Assembly (NCBI RefSeq): GCF_905373215.1
Contig: NZ_CAJPRT010000009.1
Span: 1-64,000, forward strand
Length of the DNA: 64,000 nt
Origin: an uncultured Campylobacter sp.
GTDB lineage: Bacteria; Campylobacterota; Campylobacteria; Campylobacterales; Campylobacteraceae
Reading direction: 5' to 3'
The translations under genes and the position numbers were made by a program. Positions 42,272-49,519 of this stretch are shown here, piece by piece. Below the pieces are notes generated by a model. The model did not search any database. It worked only from the letters and a program-made list of their open reading frames with translations, and was not told the origin of the DNA. How positions within the stretch are numbered: position 1 is the stretch's first letter; the number at the start of each line of letters is the position of its first letter.

Positions 42272-43072
42272 ATGATTTTAGACGAAATTTTAAAGCGCAC
42301 TCGCGAGGATCTCGCGCTTCGTAAAGAAAGATTGCCCGAGGATCTGCTCGGTCGCTCGCTAAGCGCCAATCCCTACGAGCCGCGTGACGTCATAAGCGCG
42401 CTTAGAAGCGACGAGAAAGACCCGCTTCGCATCATCGCCGAGATCAAAAAGGCAAGCCCGAGCAAGGGGATCATCCGCGAGGATTTTGAGCCGCTAAGCC
42501 TTGCCGTGGAGTATGAAAATGCAGGTGCGAGCGCCTTTTCGGTGCTTACCGAGCCGCATTATTTCAGAGGCGATTTGGAGTTCATCCCGCAGATCCGCCG
42601 CTACACTCGTACGCCCATTTTGCGCAAGGATTTCATCGTCGATCGTTATCAGATCCTCGAAGCGCTGGTTTACGGCGCGGATTTTATCCTGCTGATCGCC
42701 AAAGCTCTGGAAGGCAAGGAGCTGAGAGAACTGCTCGAATTTGCCCGCAGACTGGGGCTTCGGGCGCTGTGCGAGATTCACGATAAGGACGATCTTAAAA
42801 AGGCGATCTTCGCAGGTGCCGATATTATCGGCATCAACCATCGAAATTTAGAGACTTTCGAGGTCGATACGAGCCTGAGCGAGCGGCTGATCCCGCTAAT
42901 TCCAAACGGCAAGATCATCGTAGCCGAAAGCGGCCTGCACTCGCACGAGCAGCTTAAAAGCTTGCACGAGGCGGGCGTAGATGCGTTTTTGATCGGCGAG
43001 CATTTTATGCGCCAAAATGACGTCGGCGCGGCACTGCGCGAGATAAAGCTCGGCGCAAGCGACAAAATTTAA
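42272..43072 (+). CDS. trpC: Indole-3-glycerol phosphate synthase
   Basis: 266 residues, monofunctional TIM barrel. It closes the pyrrole ring of CdRP in tryptophan synthesis. Motifs are IIAEIKKASPSKGIIREDF (catalytic lysine in EIKKASPSKG near residue 50-60), LRKDFIVDRYQILEALVYGADFILLIAK near 118-145, IIGINHRNLETF and IVAESGLHSHEQL. All are intact and there is no insert. It starts two bases after the TPR gene's stop, and the other trp genes are not in this window. Confidence 0.96.
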   Translation: MILDEILKRTREDLALRKERLPEDLLGRSLSANPYEPRDVISALRSDEKDPLRIIAEIKKASPSKGIIREDFEPLSLAVEYENAGASAFSVLTEPHYFRGDLEFIPQIRRYTRTPILRKDFIVDRYQILEALVYGADFILLIAKALEGKELRELLEFARRLGLRALCEIHDKDDLKKAIFAGADIIGINHRNLETFEVDTSLSERLIPLIPNGKIIVAESGLHSHEQLKSLHEAGVDAFLIGEHFMRQNDVGAALREIKLGASDKI

Positions 43073-43790
43073 ATTTAGCTCGTTTGATCGCGCGAGAATG
43101 GATCGGAACGAGAAGTTAAATTTAGCGAAGGGAGTGAAATTTTAAGGCGGTAAATTTTAAAATTCGTAGAATTCGGCGGACTTTAAAATTTAGAAGCTCT
43201 TTAAATTTAGGGGTTGCGACACGATCTAATATCGCACGCCGCGTAAGCATTCGCGCTGCGCTTTGGCGTCGTGAGTTCATTATCGTGTGCGCTGCACGAG
43301 CGGCTGCGGAGTGAGGTTTAAATTTACGCCTTTCGTTTGTATAGCTTTCCGTCGCATCACGAGCCGGTGCAAAAAGCGTGGGTTTAAATTTAGCTTTACG
43401 TTTGCGAAGCTTCGCGCGCGCGCGGCGGTTGCGCTTGTAGCATTGAGCGCCGAGAATTGCGCGTCTATCGTAATGCCTTGTATGTCTAGCGCGCGCTCTC
43501 AAGCTCAGTATTGGCGATTGTACGGCGCCGTAAATTTAATCACAGCTCGCGACCTAAGCCGCTCAGAGGAGCTGCACGTACGATAACTGCGCAAAGCGAG
43601 CTACCACAAAAGCGGACGGTGTAGGGGCTTAGTAGGGCTGTGATACCCTGCAATACGGCGCGATTAAGCCGCAGCTGCAATACAGCTGCGCCGTGACCGC
43701 GCCGCGTTAAATTTTACCGCGTGTCGCGATGGTGATTGCGGCGCAGGTTTGGCATCGCGTACCGTGCCTGCGAGTGCGTCAAAGTTTTGT

Positions 43791-43796
43791 TATAAT
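43791..43796 (+). promoter_or_regulatory. Extended -10 box upstream of the HIT-ribB-dinB operon
   Basis: TTTTGTTATAATGCG carries an extended -10 (TGTTATAAT). It is about 255 bases before the HIT ATG, giving a long leader that would include the inverted repeat at 43946-43995. Confidence 0.5.
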
Positions 43797-43945
43797 GCGC
43801 ACGCAAACTGCTGCGGATTTAATATCGCCCGCCGTGCGCTTTGATTTGTAAAGCGTATGTCGCACCGAAGCGCCTTGCGTAGCACGAGATTCGTAAAGAG
43901 CGCGCATAGCTTTGTGCCGTTTGAGCAAGCGCAAGTCGCGTAAAT

Positions 43946-43995
43946 AAAATTCTATGAAATTTAGAAGTTTTAAATTCCAAATTTCATAGAATTTT
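43946..43995 (+). promoter_or_regulatory. Perfect 17-bp inverted repeat in the HIT leader
   Basis: AAAATTCTATGAAATTT (43946-43962) pairs perfectly with AAATTTCATAGAATTTT (43979-43995) across 16 bases. Part of it (CATAGAATTTTG) is repeated once more at about 44018-44029, close to the ribosome site, so alternative pairing is possible. Confidence 0.55.
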
Positions 43996-44052
43996 GCGAA
44001 ACGCAAATTTTAAAATTCCATAGAATTTTGAAATTTCGGAAAGGAAAAAGAG

Positions 44053-44550
44053 ATGGATTATCTTTGCGCCCCTTGGCGAAGCGAGTATTTTACCGAAAAA
44101 AGAAGCGGCTGTCCCTTCTGCGACGCGGCAGCGGATGCGGCGTTCGACGATCGCAACGGCGTGCTTTTTCGCGCGCAGCACTGCTTCGGGGTGATGAACC
44201 TCTACCCCTACAGCCCGGGCGCGTTTATGGTGATACCCTACGAGCATGTCGATAATATCGAGTGCCTTAGCGACGATGCGTGGGCGGAGATGAGCCGCTA
44301 CGTACGCGCCGGAGTGGGGATTTTGAAGCGTACGCTGGGCGCAAACGGCGTAAATATCGGCATGAACCTCGGCGCTACCGCGGGTGCGGGTATTGCCGAG
44401 CACGTGCACTATCATCTCGTGCCGCGGTGGCAGCGCGATACGAATTTCATCACGACGATCGCAAACGTCCGCGTAAACGGAGTTTCGTTCGCCCCGCTTT
44501 TTGAGAAGCTAAAAGCGGCATTTGTAGAATTAAATTTAAAGGAGCGATAA
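44053..44550 (+). CDS. HIT family nucleotide hydrolase/transferase
   Basis: 165 residues. The histidine triad HVHYHLVPRW (H-x-H-x-H) is near residues 117-126. An upstream C-P-F-C block (GCPFCDAAAD) is the usual N-terminal zinc-like part, and NLYPYSPGAFMVIPYEHVDN the substrate site. HIT enzymes cut AMP-containing dinucleotides or adenylylated compounds; the APA2/Ap4A-like bacterial type fits. AAAGGAAAAAG precedes the ATG. It overlaps ribB by one base (TAATG). A HIT gene after trpC matches C. jejuni as I remember it. Confidence 0.93.
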   Translation: MDYLCAPWRSEYFTEKRSGCPFCDAAADAAFDDRNGVLFRAQHCFGVMNLYPYSPGAFMVIPYEHVDNIECLSDDAWAEMSRYVRAGVGILKRTLGANGVNIGMNLGATAGAGIAEHVHYHLVPRWQRDTNFITTIANVRVNGVSFAPLFEKLKAAFVELNLKER

Positions 44551-45548
44551 TGATCAGCGTAGAGCAGGCGATCGAGGATCTGAAAAACGGCAAAATGCTC
44601 GTTATGGTCGATGACGTCGATCGCGAGAACGAAGGCGATTTAGTGTTTGCGAGCACATTTAGCAGCGCGGAGAAAGTAAATTTTGCTATCACGCACGCTC
44701 GCGGAGTGCTGTGCGTGGCGCTTAGTCCGCAGATTGCGGAGCAGCTTGATCTAAATTTGATGGTCGATAAAAACACCTCCAGCCACGAGACCGCCTTCAC
44801 CGTCACGATCGACGCGAAGGACGCCAAGACGGGCGTAAGCGCGTATGAGCGCAATATGACGATCGAGCTGATGTCGCGCGTGGGCGCTCGTGCGGATGAT
44901 TTCGTCCGCCCCGGGCATATCTTCCCGCTTATCGCCAAAAGCGGCGGCGTGCTCGCTCGCACGGGGCACACCGAGGGTTCAACGGATCTATGCCGTTTGG
45001 CGGGGCTTTCGCAAAGCGCCGTGATTTGCGAGATCATCAAAGACGACGGCGATATGGCGCGCAGGGACGATCTGGAAAAATTCTGCGCACAGCACGGCAT
45101 CAATATGATCTCGGTCGCACAGATCGTGCAGTACCGCCTAAAGCACGAAACTCTCGTTAAATTTAGCGAGCCCAAAAGCGCTATGCTGTGCGGCGAGGCG
45201 GCGAAATTTTACGACGTGAGCGATCACGAGGGCAACGAGCACCGCGCATATATTTTCGGCGAGCCGGGAAAGAGCGCGCAGACGAACGTGAAATTTCATA
45301 AAATTTCAAGCGATCTGGAATTTTTAAGCGATGCGAAATTTAACGATTTCATGCGTGATCTGGACATTTTGCGCAAAGAGGGCGGCGTGCTTTTGATGCT
45401 AACCGCGCAAAATCGCGCCGATTTTAAGAGCTTCGGCATCGGAGCGCAAATTTTAGCGTATCTGGGCGTGAAAAAAATCAAAATTTTAAGCAAGAGCGAG
45501 CCGAAAGACTACGCGGGGCTTAGCGGTTTTGGGATTGACATAGTTTGA
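44550..45548 (+). CDS. ribB: 3,4-dihydroxy-2-butanone 4-phosphate synthase with degenerate GTP cyclohydrolase half
   Basis: 332 residues. Residues 1-205 are RibB: MVMVDDVDRENEGDLVFAS (Mg-binding acidic site), ARGVLCVALSP, RPGHIFPLIAKSGGVLARTGHTEGSTDLCRLAG. It makes dihydroxybutanone phosphate from ribulose 5-phosphate for riboflavin. The C-terminal 120 residues align in outline with GTP cyclohydrolase II but lack its zinc cysteines (C-x2-G-D-x-F-x-S-x2-C-x-C) and catalytic residues; FGEPGKSAQTNVKFHKIS stands where they should be. This fused but inactive RibA half is known from Campylobacter and Helicobacter, which carry a separate active ribA. It is coupled to HIT upstream and to dinB downstream (4-base overlap). 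Confidence 0.93.
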   Translation: MISVEQAIEDLKNGKMLVMVDDVDRENEGDLVFASTFSSAEKVNFAITHARGVLCVALSPQIAEQLDLNLMVDKNTSSHETAFTVTIDAKDAKTGVSAYERNMTIELMSRVGARADDFVRPGHIFPLIAKSGGVLARTGHTEGSTDLCRLAGLSQSAVICEIIKDDGDMARRDDLEKFCAQHGINMISVAQIVQYRLKHETLVKFSEPKSAMLCGEAAKFYDVSDHEGNEHRAYIFGEPGKSAQTNVKFHKISSDLEFLSDAKFNDFMRDLDILRKEGGVLLMLTAQNRADFKSFGIGAQILAYLGVKKIKILSKSEPKDYAGLSGFGIDIV

Positions 45549-46702
45549 TAGCCCACATCGATTTGGACAGCTTCTTCGTCTCTGTAGCGAGACTTGCCGA
45601 TCCCGCGCTTGCGGGCAAAAAGATCGCAGTCGTCGGAGGCGGCGACGAGGAGATTTTCGGCGGCAAGAGCGAGCTTGGCAGCGTGATTTTAAGCGCGAGC
45701 TACGAAGCCAGAGCGGACGGCGTGCACTCGGCCCAGCCCGTTAAAATCGCGCTCGGACTCTGCCCGCAGCTGATTTTGGTGCGCGCGCGGCACGGCGAAT
45801 ACCGAAAAATTTCACGCGAAATTTATGAGTTTTTACTAAACTTTACGCCTGAGATCGAAAAATTTAGCATCGACGAGTTTTTTCTAAATTTACGCGGTAC
45901 GGCATACGACGCGGACGCGCTGAGCTTTGCCGCGTTTTTACAAAGCGAAATTATGCGCCGCTTTAGCCTTCCGTGCAGCATCGGTCTTAGCGAAGCCAAG
46001 CTTATCGCAAAGCTCGCCACGAGCCTTGCCAAGCCCTTCGGCGTGCGGCAAATTTTAAAATCGCAAATCGCGCGCGAGCTATCCGCCGTGCCTGTGGCAA
46101 AATTCCCGGGCATCGGCAAGGCGGCGCAAAAAACGCTCGGCAAATACGGCATCGTAAGCTTCGGCGACGCGCTAGGGCACAGAGAAATTTTTGAAAAGAT
46201 GGGCGCAAACGGCAGGAAAATTTTCGCAGCCCTTAGTGGCGAGGACGAGGGCGAGGTCGTCTCAAAGCGCGAGCGCAAGAGTATCGGCTTTGGGCGCAGC
46301 TTCGCGCCGTGCGCCGATCGGGACGAACTACGGCGTAAAATTTTAATTTTGGCGCGCCATTTGGCGGGCGAAGTGCTCGCCAGAGGCCTAAAGCCCGCGA
46401 CGTATGATCTAAAGATCCGCTACAAATCGCGCGAGGAGTTTTCGCACCAGATCAGCCAGGATAGGGCGTTTAGTCTAAGCTTGCTGAGTGAGACCGCGCT
46501 TGAGCTGTTTAGGCTCTGCGACGTGAAAAAAGGCGCGCAGATAATCCACGTAGCGCTAAATCTTTCAAATTTTAGCGGCAAATCGGGCAGCTCGCTGCTC
46601 TTTGGCGAGATCGATAAAAAGCAGCAGAGCTTAGATCGATCTTTAAGCAGGATTTGGGAAAAATTCGGCATCGAAAAGCTAAAAAAAGCGAGCGAAATTT
46701 GA
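45545..46702 (+). CDS. dinB: Y-family DNA polymerase, DinB/Pol IV type
   Basis: 385 residues with a TTG start that overlaps the ribB stop (TTGATAG). The first catalytic aspartate is in MIAHIDLDSFF and the second with its glutamate in KFSIDEFFLNL near residue 102-112, so the polymerase site is complete. ILSASYEARADGVHSAQPV is the finger region, and KFPGIGKAAQKTLGKYGI the helix-hairpin-helix thumb, followed by the little finger domain. It does error-prone translesion synthesis. No LexA box is seen (Campylobacter lacks LexA). Riboflavin gene and polymerase are co-transcribed only by proximity as far as I can tell. Confidence 0.93.
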   Translation: MIAHIDLDSFFVSVARLADPALAGKKIAVVGGGDEEIFGGKSELGSVILSASYEARADGVHSAQPVKIALGLCPQLILVRARHGEYRKISREIYEFLLNFTPEIEKFSIDEFFLNLRGTAYDADALSFAAFLQSEIMRRFSLPCSIGLSEAKLIAKLATSLAKPFGVRQILKSQIARELSAVPVAKFPGIGKAAQKTLGKYGIVSFGDALGHREIFEKMGANGRKIFAALSGEDEGEVVSKRERKSIGFGRSFAPCADRDELRRKILILARHLAGEVLARGLKPATYDLKIRYKSREEFSHQISQDRAFSLSLLSETALELFRLCDVKKGAQIIHVALNLSNFSGKSGSSLLFGEIDKKQQSLDRSLSRIWEKFGIEKLKKASEI

Positions 46703-46721
46703 TTAAATTTAAAGGAAAAAG

Positions 46722-47261
46722 ATGAAACTAGGCGAGCTATACTCGGTGATCTGCATAATCTTTGCGACGAATTTTAAAGGCGTGATAGATGAGCAGAAGT
46801 TGCGCGGCTTGGGCAAAAACTGGATCATCGTAAATAAAAATATCGAGAACAAAAACGGCCATGAGCTTTGGCAAAAGGTGCAGAGCGAGGACTACGCGGC
46901 GCTAGGGCGCGATTTTGAGGCGCTAAAAGAGGCGTTTGAGATGGACTTTTTCAAGCTCATAAGCGAAAGCGAAGTGGAGCTGTTTTATGAAAAATGCCGC
47001 TTCAAAAAGCCTTTCGCGGAGCTTAAAAGCGCTCACGCGGCCAATATGCTAGCGCTGCTTGCCATGATATTTAAGCAAAACACGGACGCGAAATCGCATA
47101 AAATTTTGACGCTATATCTGGCGCAATTTATCATTCCTAGCTTTTCCGCGCTTGCTACGCACGTGCAGATAAACGCCAAAAGTAGCTACTACAAGGCGCT
47201 TGGATGGTTTTTGGCGGATTTTTGTCGCGTGGTGAAAGAGACGCCGGGGCTTGGAATTTAA
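46722..47261 (+). CDS. TorD/DmsD-like redox enzyme chaperone (tentative)
   Basis: 179 residues, all alpha-helical by eye. The C-terminal half (FYEKCRFKKPFAELKSAHAA, then YLAQFIIPSFSALATHVQIN and SSYYKALGWFLADFCRVV) resembles the TorD family pattern of F-L-x2-H-x-L-P-W...F...S-x-F-Y-x-A-L-A. The N-terminal half (IDEQKLRGLGKNWIIV) is less typical. TorD proteins guard molybdoenzyme precursors before Tat export. No molybdoenzyme gene is next to it, though mobB is elsewhere in the window. AAAGGAAAAAG precedes the ATG, and the gene is 19 bases after dinB. I hold the family call as likely, not proven. Confidence 0.55.
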   Translation: MKLGELYSVICIIFATNFKGVIDEQKLRGLGKNWIIVNKNIENKNGHELWQKVQSEDYAALGRDFEALKEAFEMDFFKLISESEVELFYEKCRFKKPFAELKSAHAANMLALLAMIFKQNTDAKSHKILTLYLAQFIIPSFSALATHVQINAKSSYYKALGWFLADFCRVVKETPGLGI

Positions 47262-47912
47262 AATTTAGAACGCGCGCTCAGTGTTTTTGCGCGTTTGGCA
47301 CAGAAAAGTGCTATGTAGAGATTAGGTTTGGGGCTTGCTTTCGGAAATTCCTTGCGCTGTAGCCGATACAGCTCCTGCGGGCGCGACAAGCTAAGCGAGG
47401 CGGGCAAATTTTATCTGCGCGGATGCAAAGTATCTGCCTTGCTGTTTTGTGCGTCGGCGTTTGTCGTATCGCGCGTCGTTTTAATTTTGCGTGGCATTCG
47501 GTATTTTGCGCATGTGCCGTTCGATGTTTGTTTTGCGCGTACTGCGAGTTTTGCTCGGCGTCCGGTGCTCTCGTTTTGCGCCGCCTGCATTAGAGTATTG
47601 CGTGCTTTGTCTGCGTCGCGCCACTTTGCGCGTCACTTCGTATGTCGTCTGGCATAGTCATTTGGAATTTTACGTGAGGCGCCTTACGCCCCATCTGGCG
47701 CCGTCGTGCGAAATTTCATGCGAGGTGGTCTGCGCATCGTTTGACGCTATCGCTAAGCATCCGCGCATTACGTGTTTCGCGCGTGTGATCGAGCGTTCGA
47801 AAACTGAGGTTTAGTGCCTGCGTATGCGCTGCTTTGCGTCTTTTACCGAGCGTGTATCACGCAGCGTCCGATGCGTGCCGTTAAATTTTAAAATTTAAAA
47901 CAAAGGAAAAAT
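47262..47912. other. Gap between the TorD-like gene and lgt
   Basis: About 650 bases. Two long plus-strand ORFs (47328-47657 and 47491-47814) overlap each other in different frames and are rich in Arg, Cys and Leu without any family feature. The DNA shows repeated TTTTGCGCG(T/C) and TTTGCGCG words with GTCGTATCGCG-like pieces at irregular spacing, a different flavour from the AAATTT repeats elsewhere. The end has AAATTTTAAAATTT (47883-47896) just before the lgt ribosome site. Confidence 0.5.
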
Positions 47913-48731
47913 TTGAATTACTGGAACGAAATTTACGCCCACTTTGATCCCGTGGCATTCAGCGCGTTTGGCATAAATGTGCACTGGTACGGCATTATGT
48001 ATGTTTTGGCGCTGCTTACGGCGCTATTTATCGCCAAGTATTTCGTGCGCAAAGACGGTCTTGGCTTTAGCGATAAGATGCTTGATCGCTACTTTATCTG
48101 GGTCGAAGTGGGCGTCATTTTGGGCGCGCGGCTTGGATACATCGCGATCTATTCGGGCGAGGCGGCGTGGTATTTCAGCCATCCGTGGCAAATTTTCAAC
48201 CCCTTTCATAACGGCGAATTCGTGGGCATTCGCGGTATGAGTTATCACGGCGCGGTCGTCGGATTCGTGATCGCGACGGTTTGGTTTTGCAAAAAATTTA
48301 AAACCGATATGTGGGCGCTGCTCGATCTCGTGGCACTTAGCGTGCCGCTTGGGTATTTTTTCGGACGCGTGGGAAATTTTTTAAATCAGGAGCTTTTCGG
48401 ACGCGAGACGAGCGAGCCGTGGGGGATTTTGGTAGGCGGCACGTTGCGTCACCCAAGCCAGCTTTACGAAGCGGTTTTGGAAGGACTGGTAATTTTCGTG
48501 ATTTTATTTTTCTACCGTAAATTTAAGAAATTTAACGGCGAGCTGATATGTTTGTACGCGATGCTATATACGGCGTTTAGATTTTTCGTGGAATTTTTTA
48601 GAGAGCCGGATGATGGGCTTGGGTTTATATTTTTAAATTTATCGATGGGGCAAATTTTATCTTTGGTGATGTTTTTGATAGCAGTTTTCTTAAAGCAGTC
48701 TTTGAAGAAAAAACTAATTTGCAGAAATTAA
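47913..48731 (+). CDS. lgt: Prolipoprotein diacylglyceryl transferase
   Basis: 272 residues, TTG start after AAAGGAAAAA. Seven membrane segments are visible. The Lgt signature GRVGNFLNQELFGRETSEPWG is near residues 153-173, and the N-terminal HWYGIMYVLALL and RGMSYHGAVVGF blocks carry conserved catalytic-region His and Arg. It attaches diacylglycerol from phosphatidylglycerol to the lipobox cysteine, the first step in lipoprotein maturation; the lipoprotein at 10213 would be a client. It is directly upstream of frdCAB, the same order as in C. jejuni as I remember it. Confidence 0.95.
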   Translation: MNYWNEIYAHFDPVAFSAFGINVHWYGIMYVLALLTALFIAKYFVRKDGLGFSDKMLDRYFIWVEVGVILGARLGYIAIYSGEAAWYFSHPWQIFNPFHNGEFVGIRGMSYHGAVVGFVIATVWFCKKFKTDMWALLDLVALSVPLGYFFGRVGNFLNQELFGRETSEPWGILVGGTLRHPSQLYEAVLEGLVIFVILFFYRKFKKFNGELICLYAMLYTAFRFFVEFFREPDDGLGFIFLNLSMGQILSLVMFLIAVFLKQSLKKKLICRN

Positions 48732-48798
48732 ATTAATCTAAAGTTAAAAAGTAATATAATCTCTTTACAAAAATGTAAATTTTCGTTTAGCGGGGATT

Positions 48799-48804
48799 TA
48801 TAAT
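48799..48804 (+). promoter_or_regulatory. -10 box for frdCAB
   Basis: GGATTTATAATCATC with TATAAT 22 bases before the frdC start, and AAGGAGAACCT as ribosome site. A second TATAAT at 48755-48760 (GTAATATAATC) in the same AT-rich gap may be another start. Confidence 0.6.
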
Positions 48805-48825
48805 CATCTTTTTTAAGGAGAACCT

Positions 48826-49509
48826 ATGCTAGGTCGCATTGAAGGCTTTACGGGCAGATCCATAGACGGCAAAAAAAGCCGCATTATGGCTTTGCAAGAC
48901 GTGGCGCAAAGCATCAGCGGGCTGATTTTGGCCTGTTTTATGCTGTGTCATATGATATTTACCGGCACAATTTTGATCGGTAAGGGCGCGTTTGAGGGCG
49001 TCGTACATTTCGCCGAACCGGGCGGAATTTATTTCGTTACAAACATTGTTGCTTTTGTAATTTTCGTGATTTTCGTAGTTCACGCATTTTTGGCGATGAG
49101 AAAATTTCCGGCTAACTACGCCGCTTATAGGGCGTTTAAAGCGCACAAAATGCGAATGAAGCATTGCGATACGACGCTTTGGTGGTTTCAGTTTTGGACT
49201 GGGTTTTTACTATTTTTCTTTGCGGCGGCTCATATTTTAATGATCGTATTCGGTCCGAAAATTACTGCAGATCTTGCTATTGCTAGATTCGGACAGCTTC
49301 ATCTATTTTATTTTGTTTTATTAATTTTCGTAGTAACTCACGCTAGTATTGGAATTTATAGACTTTATATGAAATGGATCAGCATAGACGGCACGAAGGC
49401 TGAAATTCAAAGAAAAAGAGCCTTCATTAAAAAGGCGGTTTTTATCGTTTGGGGCGCATTTTTCCTGCTTTCGATAATCGCCGATTTCAAATGGTTAAGT
49501 TTAGAATAG
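48826..49509 (+). CDS. frdC: Fumarate reductase cytochrome b subunit, di-heme
   Basis: 227 residues, five TM helices. Four axial histidines are spaced as in the Wolinella quinol:fumarate reductase: H42 (FMLCHMIFTG), H86 (FVVHAFLAM), H136 (FAAAHILMI) and H172 (VVTHASIGIY), so two b-hemes bind. It takes electrons from menaquinol and passes them to FrdB. The N-terminus MLGRIEGFTGRSIDGKKSR and the loop HKMRMKHCDTTLWWFQFWTG are typical. It is first in the frdCAB operon. Confidence 0.95.
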   Translation: MLGRIEGFTGRSIDGKKSRIMALQDVAQSISGLILACFMLCHMIFTGTILIGKGAFEGVVHFAEPGGIYFVTNIVAFVIFVIFVVHAFLAMRKFPANYAAYRAFKAHKMRMKHCDTTLWWFQFWTGFLLFFFAAAHILMIVFGPKITADLAIARFGQLHLFYFVLLIFVVTHASIGIYRLYMKWISIDGTKAEIQRKRAFIKKAVFIVWGAFFLLSIIADFKWLSLE

Positions 49510-49519
49510 GGAGCTTAGG

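Larger units (their letters stand above)
43073..44052. repeat. Long non-coding gap before the HIT gene
   Basis: Nearly 1 kb with no credible gene; overlapping arginine-rich ORFs on both strands (43122-43586) have no family features. AAATTTA and AAATTTT words alternate with GC-rich blocks (GCGCTGCG, CGCGCG). Near the downstream end are a promoter-like TGTTATAAT at 43791-43796 and a strong inverted repeat at 43946-43995. Confidence 0.55.

Noticed and set aside
43122..43586. Overlapping ORFs on both strands after trpC
   Set aside because: Arg- and Cys-rich compositions with no family features, overlapping in opposite strands, and no ribosome sites.
43073..44052. Search of the long gaps for tRNA or rRNA genes
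   Set aside because: I saw no cloverleaf with a GTTCRANNC T-arm or any rRNA signature in this or the other long gaps, but small RNAs cannot be ruled out by eye.
47328..47814. Two plus-strand ORFs before lgt
   Set aside because: Overlap in different frames and show only Arg/Cys/Leu-rich low-complexity sequence, with no start signal.
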